DNA from: Planotetraspora thailandica
GTDB lineage: Bacteria > Actinomycetota > Actinomycetes > Streptosporangiales > Streptosporangiaceae
Direction: 5' to 3'
Assembly: GCF_016863335.1 (NCBI RefSeq)
Contig: NZ_BOOR01000021.1
Location: 1 to 64,000, forward strand
Length of the DNA: 64,000 bases
Shown here: piece after piece, positions 28,997 to 36,979 of the stretch
Position numbering within the stretch: the stretch's first letter is position 1
How the letters are laid out: each line of letters starts with the position of its first letter
Notes under the pieces: model-generated
The model's input: only the letters and a program-made list of their open reading frames with translations
What the model was told of the DNA's origin: nothing
The model's database searches: none
Made by a program: the position numbers and the translations under genes

Positions 28997-29401
28997 GTGA
29001 CCGCAACTGAGAGAGCCATAGAGCTGGTGAGGGTCGCGGCCGAGGCCGCCGCCGACAAGCTGGCCGACGACATCATCGCCTACGACGTGAGCGACCAACT
29101 CGTCATCACCGATGCGTTCGTGCTCTGCTCCGCGTCCAATGATCGTCAGGTCCGCGCCGTGGTCGACGAGATCGAGGAGAGGCTCCGGATCGAGGCCGAC
29201 GCCAAGCCGGTCCGCCGGGAGGGCGAGCGGGAGGGCCGTTGGGTGCTCCTGGATTACCTCGACATCGTGGTCCATGTGCAGCACGAGGAGGATCGCACCT
29301 TCTACGCCCTGGAGCGGCTGTGGAAGGACTGCCCCTCGATCCCGCTCCCGGAGAGCGTGAGGCAGGCGGCGGCCCAACGCGCGCGCGGGGCGGCTCAGTG
29401 A
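28997..29401 (+). CDS. rsfS: ribosomal silencing factor RsfS
   Basis: Binds L14 on the 50S subunit and blocks subunit joining in nutrient stress. The 134-aa protein has the RsfS pattern (AADKLADDIIAYDVSDQLVITDAFVLCSASNDRQVRAVVDEIEERLR, WVLLDYLDIVVHVQHEEDRTFYALERLW). GTG 28997 follows GAAGGAGGACAG. Its stop overlaps the GTG of a micro-ORF that leads into the phosphoglycerate mutase gene. Confidence 0.95.
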   Translation: MTATERAIELVRVAAEAAADKLADDIIAYDVSDQLVITDAFVLCSASNDRQVRAVVDEIEERLRIEADAKPVRREGEREGRWVLLDYLDIVVHVQHEEDRTFYALERLWKDCPSIPLPESVRQAAAQRARGAAQ

Positions 29402-29463
29402 GCCGACTGAACCGTGTGACCAAACTGCATCGTGTGACCCGACTGCGCAGGGGGGCGAAGTGA
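29398..29463 (+). CDS. 21-residue basic micro-ORF bridging rsfS and the mutase gene
   Basis: The GTG at 29398 overlaps the rsfS stop in GTGA, and its TGA at 29461-29463 overlaps the GTG of the next gene in the same way. The peptide is strongly basic and made of a repeated pattern (RLNRVTKLHRVTRLRR). No family is recognised. It could carry ribosomes from rsfS to the mutase gene by termination-reinitiation. Confidence 0.45.
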   Translation: MSRLNRVTKLHRVTRLRRGAK

Positions 29464-30101
29464 GCCGCCGCGTCGTCTGCCTTCGCCACGGCCAGACATT
29501 GTGGAACGTCGAAAGACGCTTCCAGGGACACACCGACATCGAGCTCGACGAGGTCGGGGTGGCCCAGGCCACGCGGGCGGCGTCCCTGCTCGCCGCCCTG
29601 CGGCCCTCGATGATCGTCTCTTCCGACCTGCGGCGGGCCTACGACACGGCCTCCGCGCTCGGGCGGATCGCGGGCCTCGACATCTCCGTCGACCAGGACC
29701 TGCGGGAGCGGGGCGGTGGGGCCTGGGAGGGCCTCACCCGCGAGGAGATCAAGGCGGGATGGCCGGCCGAGTTCGAAGCCTGGGAGGCGCCGGGGGGCGA
29801 GGACGTGGCCGACGTGGCCGAACGCGTCGCCGAGGCGATCCTGCGCTGGGCCTCCAAGATCGACGAGGACGGCCTGCTGGTGGTGGCCTCACACGGCGCC
29901 GCCATCCGCCTGGGCGTCGCCCGCCTCATGGGCCTGCCCCAGGAGCTGTGGCCCGCCCTCGGCGGCCTCGGCAACTGTTCCTGGTCGGTACTGGAGCAGG
30001 GCCGTAGAGGCTGGAGACTTCTGGAGCACAACGCGGGCACCTTGCCCGAACCGGTGATCAGCGACGACAGCCCGGACGCCGCGTCCGCGGGTGGCCGTTG
30101 A
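29460..30101 (+). CDS. histidine phosphatase (phosphoglycerate mutase-like)
   Basis: A 213-aa protein of the histidine phosphatase superfamily. The active-site motif LRHGQTLWN near the N-terminus and SHGAAIR later supply the catalytic His pair. The family includes cofactor-dependent mutases and many phosphatases; the position after rsfS is conserved in actinobacteria but the substrate is not established. The GTG lies in the GTGA overlap with the micro-ORF. A tRNA-Ala gene follows after 88 nt. Confidence 0.9.
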   Translation: MSRRVVCLRHGQTLWNVERRFQGHTDIELDEVGVAQATRAASLLAALRPSMIVSSDLRRAYDTASALGRIAGLDISVDQDLRERGGGAWEGLTREEIKAGWPAEFEAWEAPGGEDVADVAERVAEAILRWASKIDEDGLLVVASHGAAIRLGVARLMGLPQELWPALGGLGNCSWSVLEQGRRGWRLLEHNAGTLPEPVISDDSPDAASAGGR

Positions 30102-30189
30102 TCTGCGTCGCGATGACGATTCGCTAAACGCAAGGTCATCCGTATATGCTCACCGAGCGCCGCGGCGAGAACACTCGAAGCGGTGGCCA

Positions 30190-30262
30190 GGGGCTATAGC
30201 GCAGCTGGTAGCGCACCTCCATGGCATGGAGGGGGTCTGGGGTTCGAGTCCCCATAGCTCCA
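30190..30262 (+). tRNA. tRNA-Ala (GGC anticodon)
   Basis: 73 nt. Acceptor GGGGCTA pairs with TAGCTCC (one G-T). The anticodon arm CCTCC/GGAGG encloses ATGGCAT with GGC as anticodon, and the T arm holds GGTTCGAGTCC. The CCA tail is not encoded. The sequence is identical over all 73 nt to the gene at 58395-58467. Confidence 0.97.
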
Positions 30263-30316
30263 CCGCGATCTACGCAACAATGCGCCTATCCCGGTCCTTT
30301 CGGGTAGGGGGGCCAT

Positions 30317-31411
30317 ATGGCGCGTAAGAGATCTGTGGGTGTCGAAGAGGAGTTCCTCGTCGTCGACCTCGAGAGCCGGCGGCTGGCCCCGCTGGCCCAG
30401 GCCGTTCTGAACCGGCTCCCGCAGACAGGATTCGCCGCCGAACTGCAGCGCTCGGTCGTCGAGACCAACAGCACCCCGGTCGAAGACCTCGCCGGTGTGC
30501 GGGCCGAGCTCGTACGGCTGCGCCGGGCGTTGCAGGCCGCGGGCGAGCCGCTCGGAGTCGGGGTGATGGCATCCGGCACCACGCCGCTGGCGGGGGTCGA
30601 AGGTCACACGATCTCCCCGGGGGATCGATATCGCTACCTGTCCGACGCGTACCGGTTCCTCGCCCAGGAGCAGTTGATCTGCGGCGCCCAGGTGCACGTC
30701 GAGATCGACGACCGGGATGTGGCCGTGCTCGCCGTGCAACGCGTCGAGTCGTGGGTGCCCGTGCTGTTGGCGTTGAGCGCGAGCTCGCCGTACTGGCAGG
30801 ACGCCGACACCGGATATGCCAGCAGCCGCGCGCTGGCCTGGCAGCGCTGGCCGACGGCCGGGGCGGTCGGCCCGTTCTCCAGCGCCGCCGAGTATGACCG
30901 CACGGCCAAAGATCTTGTCGCCTCCGGCGTCATCGAGGACGTCGGCATGGTCTATTTCGACATCCGGCTCAGCGCCCACGTGCCCACCGTCGAGTTGCGG
31001 ATCTGCGACTCCTGCCCGCTCGTGGACGACGTGGTGCTGCTCGCGGGGCTGTTCCGGGCGCTGGTCGTCAGGGAGAGCGAGGCCGTGATGAAGGGGGTGC
31101 CGTCCAAAGGGGAGGGCCGTCTCGCGTTGCTGAGGGCGGCGAACTGGCGGGCGGCGCGTTCGGGTCTCGAAGACGACCTGCTGTCGCCGGTGACGAGCCG
31201 GCCCATGAGCGCGCCGAAACTGATCACCTGGGTGCTCGAGGACCTGCGTCCCACGCTCGAAGAGCTGGGCGACTGGGAGACGGTGTCCGAGCTGGCCGAC
31301 GAGGCGTTGCGCCGGGGAAGCTCCGCCGCGCGCCAGCGGGGCGCGTACGCCCGCAACGGCTGTCCCCAAGACGCCGTCGATCTTCTCCTTCGCGAGACGC
31401 GCCAGGGGTGA
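30317..31411 (+). CDS. carboxylate-amine ligase (GCS2/YbdK family)
   Basis: A 364-aa glutamate-cysteine ligase-like enzyme. Family motifs are SVGVEEEFLVVD at the N-terminus, ELQRSVVETNSTP, GAQVHVEI and VPTVELRICDSCP. YbdK-type members make gamma-glutamyl-cysteine weakly; in mycothiol-using actinomycetes the physiological role is unclear. ATG 30317 follows GGGTAGGGGGG. It stands alone between a tRNA gene and two small membrane-protein genes. Confidence 0.9.
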   Translation: MARKRSVGVEEEFLVVDLESRRLAPLAQAVLNRLPQTGFAAELQRSVVETNSTPVEDLAGVRAELVRLRRALQAAGEPLGVGVMASGTTPLAGVEGHTISPGDRYRYLSDAYRFLAQEQLICGAQVHVEIDDRDVAVLAVQRVESWVPVLLALSASSPYWQDADTGYASSRALAWQRWPTAGAVGPFSSAAEYDRTAKDLVASGVIEDVGMVYFDIRLSAHVPTVELRICDSCPLVDDVVLLAGLFRALVVRESEAVMKGVPSKGEGRLALLRAANWRAARSGLEDDLLSPVTSRPMSAPKLITWVLEDLRPTLEELGDWETVSELADEALRRGSSAARQRGAYARNGCPQDAVDLLLRETRQG

Positions 31412-31501
31412 CTTCTCCAGCGGCTGGCCGCGTCATGGACCATGGCGCGGGGCCGATAATCTACTGGCCATGCCCGCCACGCCCCCGATCGGTGACGCGC
31501 G

Positions 31502-31855
31502 ATGACGGCCGCCTATTCGGGGTGGGTCATCGCCGCCGGAATCGTTCTCGCCCTGATCGCGGTGATCATGGCCGTCCGTGACCGGCCGATGGGGCTCGTG
31601 CTGCTCGCCGGGCTCGCGCTGCTCGAACTGGCGCTGCTGGTCCAGGCGGGGTTCGCCCTGGGCGGGCTCGGCCACGTGCGCGACAAGGCCACCTTCATCG
31701 GCTACCTCGCGGGCACAGTGATCATCCCGCCTGCCGCCCTCTGGTGGGGGACCGCCGAGCGCACCCGCTGGGGGCCCGGGGTCATCGCGGTGGCCGCCTT
31801 CACCGTCGCCGTCATGACCGGACGGCTGCTTCAGATCTGGAACGGCGCCGCATGA
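31502..31855 (+). CDS. small integral membrane protein
   Basis: A 117-aa protein with four hydrophobic segments (about residues 7-24, 30-50, 63-81, 91-112). No domain is recognised. Its ATGA overlap with the next gene indicates that the two membrane proteins are made together and may form a complex. Confidence 0.7.
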   Translation: MTAAYSGWVIAAGIVLALIAVIMAVRDRPMGLVLLAGLALLELALLVQAGFALGGLGHVRDKATFIGYLAGTVIIPPAALWWGTAERTRWGPGVIAVAAFTVAVMTGRLLQIWNGAA

Positions 31856-32247
31856 TCAGCAACGACCCTGGAGTGAAGTCGGGCCCGGGACGGGTGCTCG
31901 TGGCCGTCTACGGGGTGTTCGCCCTGGCCGCCACCTCGCGGGCCGGTGTGCAGATCGCCACGAAGTTCTCAGAGGCCCCGCTCGCCTACCTGTTGTCAGC
32001 CTTCGCGGCCGTCGTCTACATCGTGCTGACCGTGGCGCTGGCGCGGGGCAACCGGGGTCTGGCCCTTGCGGCCTGCTCGGTGGAACTGGCCGGCGTCCTG
32101 ATCGTCGGCACGCTCAGCATCGCCGATTCCCAGGCGTTCCCCGACGCCACCGTGTGGTCCGATTTCGGCAGCGGTTACGGGTTCGTGCCGCTCGTCCTTC
32201 CTGTGATCGGGTTGTTCTGGTTGTTGCGCCGCCGCCCGGCTTCTTAG
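31852..32247 (+). CDS. small integral membrane protein, partner of the preceding one
   Basis: A 131-aa protein with four hydrophobic segments (about 15-34, 45-62, 68-88, 106-125). The conserved-looking FPDATVWSDFGSGYGFVPLVLPVIG precedes the last helix. Similar two-gene membrane modules occur widely in actinobacteria without known function. ATG 31852 overlaps the previous stop. The 53-bp repeat array begins 3 nt after its stop. Confidence 0.7.
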   Translation: MISNDPGVKSGPGRVLVAVYGVFALAATSRAGVQIATKFSEAPLAYLLSAFAAVVYIVLTVALARGNRGLALAACSVELAGVLIVGTLSIADSQAFPDATVWSDFGSGYGFVPLVLPVIGLFWLLRRRPAS

Positions 32248-32250
32248 TTC

Positions 32251-32515
32251 GCGCCCACTGCATGATCACGAAGTTCGTACGGCCAGGTCAGTGGGGTTGT
32301 GCGCGAACTTCTGCATGATCACGAAATGCGTATGGCCAGGTCATAGGGCATGATCTCGAACTTCTGCATGATCACGGGGAGAGTGCGGCGAGGTCGTCGG
32401 GGCCGCGCGCGAAGTTCTGCATGATCACGGGCAGTGTGTGGCCAGGTCATCTGGGGTGCGGGCGAACTTCTGCATGATCACGGGCAGGTGGCCGCTGGGG
32501 GGAGGTGGGGGGTGT
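32251..32515 (+). repeat. 53-bp tandem repeat array, 5 units
   Basis: Five units start at 32251, 32304, 32357, 32410 and 32463, exactly 53 bp apart. Each begins with the 20-nt block CGAACTTCTGCATGATCACG (units 2, 3 and 5 exact; unit 4 one mismatch; unit 1 degenerate on its left). The following 33 nt vary, but four of five contain a CAGGTCA-like block at the same offset. The array fills most of the 354-bp gap between the two-gene membrane module and the MFS gene. Related arrays lie at 56764-57383. Confidence 0.92.
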
Positions 32516-32601
32516 GGGTTTGGTGGGGAATACGAAGGTTGATACGGTTGTCGAAACATGGGATGACTGGACGATCGTTTTTAAAGGAAGTGGAACCCGG
32601 C

Positions 32602-33969
32602 ATGGCTGCCGTCGTCTCGCACAGGAAGGGCAATCGGTCGATCGCCTGGCTGATCGCCGCGGGAATCGCGTTGGCGGCGCTCAACCTGAGGACGGCGGTG
32701 ACGAGTGTAGGTCCGGTCCTCGACCAGATCAGCTCGGGCCTCGGCATGTCGGGTGTGACCACCGGGTTGCTGACGACGCTGCCGGTGCTGAGCTTCGCCG
32801 CATTCGGCGCGCTCACGCCCTCATTCGCCCGCATGATCGGAGAGCGCCGGCTGTTGCTGGCCGCGCTCGCGCTGCTCACCTCCGGCATCACGCTGCGCGC
32901 CTTCGTGGATGACAGCCTTGTCTTCCTCGCCGGCAGCGTGGTGGCCCTTTCGGGCGGCGCCATCGGCAACGTGGTCATCCCGACCCTCATCAAGCAGCAC
33001 TTTCCCCGCCGTGCGGGTGCCATGACGACCGTCTACTCGACGGCCCTCGCCGCAGGAACCATGGTCGCCGCCGCTGCGACCGTGCCCATCCAGCGGGTGG
33101 CCGACGGGAACTGGCACATCGCGCTGGGAGTGTGGGCGGCTCTGGCCGCTGTCGCCGCCATTCCGTGGCTTGCGCTTTCGCGCAGTGAGCCGGAGCGGCC
33201 CCGCACCTCCACGCGCACGGGATCCGGCGATCTCGTCCGCACGAAGCTGGCCTGGGCGATCGCCGGTTATTTCGGGTCACAGTCGCTCATCGCGTATGTA
33301 ATGTTCGGCTGGCTTCCCGAGATCCTTCGGGATCACGGGTACACCTCGGCCCAGGCCGGGACTGTTCTGGCCGTCTTCACCGGTCTGGGCGTCCCGATCT
33401 CTCTGGTCGTGCCGTCGCTGGCTACCCGCTTTCGCGACCAGCGGCCGCTCGTGGTCGGCTTCGCCGTTCTGTACGTGGCGGGCTTCGTCGGCCTGATGGC
33501 CGGGCAGGCCCTGTGGGTCTCGTCGCTGCTCGTGGCCGTCGCCATGGGCACGTTCCCCCTCGCGTTGTCGATGCTCGCCCTGCGCACGCGTACGGCACAG
33601 GCCACCGCGGGACTGTCGGCCTTCGGGCAGAGCACGGGCTATCTGATCGCGGGCGTGGGGCCCCTGGCCTTCGGGGTGCTCCACCAGGTGAGCGGCGGCT
33701 GGACGGTGTCGTTCGGCCTGCTGTTCCTGGCGGTCGTCGCCCAGGTCGTCACCGGCTGGTACGCCGGGGCCGATCGCACGCTCGAGGACGAGTTCCACGC
33801 CCTCCGCAAGGGCAGGCACGCCGCGTCGGGCGAGCCGGCCGCGGACACCTCGGCTGCCTCCGTCGCGGGAGAGCCGGTCCTCGCCGCCGGTTCCGTGCCC
33901 ACGGTGGACGCGGATCCGCGGGGGAGCGGAACGGCCCGTGAGGAGCGCGACATCGCGGTTCCCGTCTGA
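32602..33969 (+). CDS. MFS transporter, CynX/NimT type
   Basis: A 455-aa transporter with 12 membrane segments. The N-terminus LIAAGIALAALNLRTAVTSVGPVLDQI is a hallmark of the cyanate/2-nitroimidazole transporter group (CynX/NimT). The substrate is not predictable from sequence. ATG 32602 follows AAAGGAAG; an in-frame ATG further upstream would add 13 residues. The C-terminal 60 residues are hydrophilic. A large hairpin about 180 bp downstream may end the transcript. Confidence 0.85.
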   Translation: MAAVVSHRKGNRSIAWLIAAGIALAALNLRTAVTSVGPVLDQISSGLGMSGVTTGLLTTLPVLSFAAFGALTPSFARMIGERRLLLAALALLTSGITLRAFVDDSLVFLAGSVVALSGGAIGNVVIPTLIKQHFPRRAGAMTTVYSTALAAGTMVAAAATVPIQRVADGNWHIALGVWAALAAVAAIPWLALSRSEPERPRTSTRTGSGDLVRTKLAWAIAGYFGSQSLIAYVMFGWLPEILRDHGYTSAQAGTVLAVFTGLGVPISLVVPSLATRFRDQRPLVVGFAVLYVAGFVGLMAGQALWVSSLLVAVAMGTFPLALSMLALRTRTAQATAGLSAFGQSTGYLIAGVGPLAFGVLHQVSGGWTVSFGLLFLAVVAQVVTGWYAGADRTLEDEFHALRKGRHAASGEPAADTSAASVAGEPVLAAGSVPTVDADPRGSGTAREERDIAVPV

Positions 33970-34147
33970 CCCCGACTTCCCGGAGACTTCCCGGACGAGC
34001 GGCCGCCCTGTTGCTTGCGCCACCGCGGGGGCGGCGCAAGTGCCGCGGAAACTCGACCGCCGGGGCCGCGCCCACACGTGGCCCCGGCTTCCCCGGGCGC
34101 GCCTCCCCGCCGCGGCACAACCGCGCGGGTCGCAGGCAAGCGCCCTT

Positions 34148-34197
34148 TTCTCCGGTACGGCTCCGCGCGTGTAAGGCGCGTGAGCCGTACCGGAGAA
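34148..34197. terminator. very long hairpin, probable terminator
   Basis: A 16-bp perfect stem (34148-34163 with 34182-34197), then a 1-nt bulge and 5 more pairs (CGCGC/GCGCG) around a 7-nt loop. There is no clean T run on either side. It isolates the hydrolase operon from the MFS gene. The preceding 33970-34147 is GC-rich and shows no gene. Confidence 0.75.
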
Positions 34198-34206
34198 TGT
34201 TAAAAA

Positions 34207-34224
34207 CGTGTTAGCGCAAACACG
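34207..34224 (+). promoter_or_regulatory. LacI-type operator, distal site of the hydrolase operon
   Basis: CGTGTTAGCGCAAACACG has 6-bp perfect outer arms and contains the shared TGTTAnCGCAAACA core (34209-34222). It is about 100 bp upstream of the proposed promoter and could act with the sites at 34323 and 34409 by looping. Confidence 0.75.
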
Positions 34225-34308
34225 CCTTATATCAAAATTCGCTCCATCCGCACTCGCAGGAAAACCCCTGCTCAGGATGCATACGTGCATTTCCTGAAAA
34301 AGTGGGTC

Positions 34309-34338
34309 TTGACGGCGGAACCTGTTACCGCAAACACT
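34309..34338 (+). promoter_or_regulatory. promoter with overlapping LacI-type operator, hydrolase operon
   Basis: TTGACG at 34309-34314 serves as -35 and AACACT at 34333-34338, 18 bp later, is a plausible -10. The operator TGTTACCGCAAACA (34323-34336) covers the spacer and -10. The same -35 with the same 8-bp gap to an operator occurs before the LacI gene at 44748-44777, which supports a common regulator. Confidence 0.7.
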
Positions 34339-34360
34339 CGGGGAAACCTCACGGAAACAT

Positions 34361-34378
34361 GTCCGGCGATCGCCGGAC
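34361..34378. promoter_or_regulatory. perfect 18-bp palindrome in the hydrolase leader
   Basis: GTCCGGCGATCGCCGGAC equals its own reverse complement. It lies between the proposed promoter and the first gene and could be a protein site or, in RNA, a short stem. Confidence 0.45.
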
Positions 34379-34408
34379 GCAATCGTCAGGGGTTACCGCG
34401 GCATCAAG

Positions 34409-34438
34409 TTGTTAGCGCTCACAACAAGCTAGCGCTAG
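34409..34438 (+). promoter_or_regulatory. proximal LacI-type operators before the GH127-like gene
   Basis: TTGTTAGCGCTCACAA (34409-34424) is palindromic except for one position and resembles the LacI core. The perfect palindrome CTAGCGCTAG follows at 34429-34438. Both are downstream of the proposed promoter, where a bound repressor would block elongation. Confidence 0.6.
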
Positions 34439-34462
34439 GTGCAGAAGAGTGGAGCGTGATCC

Positions 34463-36979
34463 ATGCCCTTCGACCGTCGTGACTTCATGAAGGTGGCCGG
34501 TGGCACGGTGGCCGGTGTGATCGCCACCGGGGCGGCCGCGCCGGCCGCCCAGGCCTCCAGCGCAGCCCAGGCCTCGCCTGCCGCCCGAGCCGCCCAAGCG
34601 GCCAGAGCCGCCGCTCAAGCCCCGGCAGCCTCCCTGGCCGCCGCGCGCGCCGACTTCGGCGTGTCGGTCTTCCCGTTCCCCCTGTCCCAGGTGACCCTGC
34701 TCGACGGCCCGTTCAAGAGCAACACGGGGCGCACCGCGAGCTACCTGACCTTCGTCGACGCCGACCGCCTGCTGCACACCTTCCGGCTGAACGCCGGGCT
34801 GGCCTCCTCCGCCACGCCCTGCGGGGGATGGGAATCGCCGACGACCGAGCTTCGCGGCCACTCGACCGGCCACCTGCTGAGCGCGCTCGCCCAGTCCTAC
34901 GCCAACACCGGCACCGCCGCGCACAAGACCAAAGGCGACTACCTCGTCGCCGAACTGGCCAAATGCCAGAAGTCCAACGGCTATCTTTCGGCCTTCCCGG
35001 AAAGCTTCTTCGACCGGCTGGAGAGCGGCCAGTCGGTCTGGGCCCCCTATTACACGATCCACAAGATCATGGCGGGGCTGCTCGACCAATATCTCCTCGC
35101 GGGCAACGCCCAGGCCCTGACGGTGCTGCAGCGCATGGCCGGCTGGGTGAACACCCGCACCGCCCGGCTCACCACCGCCCAGATGCAGGCCGCGCTGCAG
35201 ACCGAGTTCGGCGGCATGCCCGAGGTGCTGGCCAACATCTACCAGGCCACCGGGGACGCCGCCGCCCTGACCAGCGCGCAGCGGTTCGACCACGCGGTCA
35301 TCCTCAACCCGCTCGCCAACCGGCAGGATCAGCTCGCCGGAAAGCACGCCAACACGCAGATCCCGAAGATCATTGGCGCGATCCGCGAATATCACGCCAC
35401 CGGAACCCAGCGGTACCGCGACATCGCGACCTACTTCTGGGACACCGTCATCGGGCACCACAGCTACGTCATCGGCGGCAACAGCAACGGGGAGTACTTC
35501 CAGCAGCCCGACGCCATCGCCTCCCAGCTCAGCGACACGACCTGCGAGGTCTGCAACACCTACAACATGCTGAAGCTGGCCCGCCAGCTCTTCTTCACCG
35601 ATCCCACACGCGCCGACTACATGGACTACTACGAGAAGGCGCTGTTCAACCAGGTGCTCGGCCAGCAGGACCCGCAGTCGGCGCACGGGTTCGTCACCTA
35701 CTACACGCCGTTGCGCGCGGGTGGCCACAAGACCTACAGCAACGACTACAACGACTTCACCTGCGACCACGGCTCGGGAATGGAGAGCAACACCAAATAC
35801 GCCGACTCGATCTACTTCTTCTCCGGCGAGACCCTCTACGTCAACCTCTTCATCGCCTCCCAGCTCACCTGGGCCGCCCGCGGGATCTCCGTACGGCAGG
35901 ACACGACCTTCCCCGAGCAGGCCTCGACCCGGCTGACCATCACGGCGGGCGGCGGCCACATCGCCTTGAAGATCCGCATCCCCTCGTGGGCCACGGGAGC
36001 ACAGGTGCGGGTGAACGGCGCGGCCCAGACCGGCGTGACGCCCGGCGCCTACGTGACCGTCGACCGCACCTGGGCGACCGGCGACGTCGTCGACGTGACC
36101 CTGCCGATGGCGATCACGCTGGAGCGCACCCCGGACAACGCGTCGGTGCAGGCCGTGAAATACGGCGGGATCGTGCTGGCCGGTCAGTACGGCTCGGCCA
36201 CGCTCAGCGCCCTGCCGTCCCTCGACCCGGCGACGATCGCGCCCACCACGACGCCGCTGCAGTTCACCGCACGTGCGAACGGCGCCAACGTGACGCTCGC
36301 GCCCTTCTACAAGACCCACCACCAGAACTACACCGTCTACTGGTCGGTGACCGCCGCCCGGCCGCCGCTGCTGGCGTGGTACCGCTTCGACGAGACCTCG
36401 GGCACGACCGCCGCCGACGCCTCCGGCAGCGGCAACCCGGGCACGGTGTCCGGCGGGGTCTCGTGGGTGGCCGGCCGTACCGGAAACGCGCTCAGCCTGG
36501 GCGGCTCCAACGGATATGTCCGGCTCCCGAACGGCGTGCTGTCGGGCGTCGGCGACTTCACCGTGGCGTGCTGGGTGAGGCTCACCACGCTCGCCAACTG
36601 GTCGCGGATCTTCGACTTCGGCACCGGGGCCACGGCCAACATGTTCCTGACCCCGAGCAGCGGCTCGGGCACCGCCAGGTTCGCCATCACCACCGGGGGA
36701 GCGGGCGCCGAGCAGCGCGTCGACGCGCCCGCGGCGCTGCCCACGGGCGTGTGGACCCACGTCGCCGTCACGTTGTCGGGCAACCTCTGCATCCTCTACG
36801 TCAACCGCGCCGAGGCGGCCCGCAACGCCGCCGTCACGCTGCGCCCGAGCGGGCTCGGCGCGACCACCGCCAACTACCTGGGCCGCTCGCAGTACGCCGA
36901 CCCGTACCTGAACGGGCAACTCGACGACTTCCGCCTCTACAGCCGCGCCCTTTCCGCCGCAGAAATCGGAGCCCTGTGA
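34463..36979 (+). CDS. Tat-exported GH127-like (DUF1680) hydrolase with LamG domain
   Basis: An 838-aa secreted protein, probably a beta-L-arabinofuranosidase. The N-terminus has a twin-arginine signal (DRRDFMKVAGG plus an Ala-rich helix). The GH127/GH146-type (alpha/alpha)6 domain covers about residues 65-640: CEVCNTYNMLKL (Cys361, Glu362, Cys364) and CDHGSGMESNTKY (Cys434) correspond to the Glu and Cys residues that hold zinc and act in catalysis. Only one Cys occupies the position where HypBA1-type enzymes have CC. A LamG/concanavalin-like domain (about 645-838) probably binds glycan. ATG 34463 follows GGAG. First gene of a three-gene operon with operators upstream. Confidence 0.87.
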   Translation: MPFDRRDFMKVAGGTVAGVIATGAAAPAAQASSAAQASPAARAAQAARAAAQAPAASLAAARADFGVSVFPFPLSQVTLLDGPFKSNTGRTASYLTFVDADRLLHTFRLNAGLASSATPCGGWESPTTELRGHSTGHLLSALAQSYANTGTAAHKTKGDYLVAELAKCQKSNGYLSAFPESFFDRLESGQSVWAPYYTIHKIMAGLLDQYLLAGNAQALTVLQRMAGWVNTRTARLTTAQMQAALQTEFGGMPEVLANIYQATGDAAALTSAQRFDHAVILNPLANRQDQLAGKHANTQIPKIIGAIREYHATGTQRYRDIATYFWDTVIGHHSYVIGGNSNGEYFQQPDAIASQLSDTTCEVCNTYNMLKLARQLFFTDPTRADYMDYYEKALFNQVLGQQDPQSAHGFVTYYTPLRAGGHKTYSNDYNDFTCDHGSGMESNTKYADSIYFFSGETLYVNLFIASQLTWAARGISVRQDTTFPEQASTRLTITAGGGHIALKIRIPSWATGAQVRVNGAAQTGVTPGAYVTVDRTWATGDVVDVTLPMAITLERTPDNASVQAVKYGGIVLAGQYGSATLSALPSLDPATIAPTTTPLQFTARANGANVTLAPFYKTHHQNYTVYWSVTAARPPLLAWYRFDETSGTTAADASGSGNPGTVSGGVSWVAGRTGNALSLGGSNGYVRLPNGVLSGVGDFTVACWVRLTTLANWSRIFDFGTGATANMFLTPSSGSGTARFAITTGGAGAEQRVDAPAALPTGVWTHVAVTLSGNLCILYVNRAEAARNAAVTLRPSGLGATTANYLGRSQYADPYLNGQLDDFRLYSRALSAAEIGAL

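Noticed and set aside
32251-32515. CRISPR array (20-nt repeat, 33-nt spacer dimensions)
   Set aside because: The repeat is too short. The spacers share a conserved CAGGTCA-like block and drift gradually, arrays occur in both orientations, and there are no cas genes.
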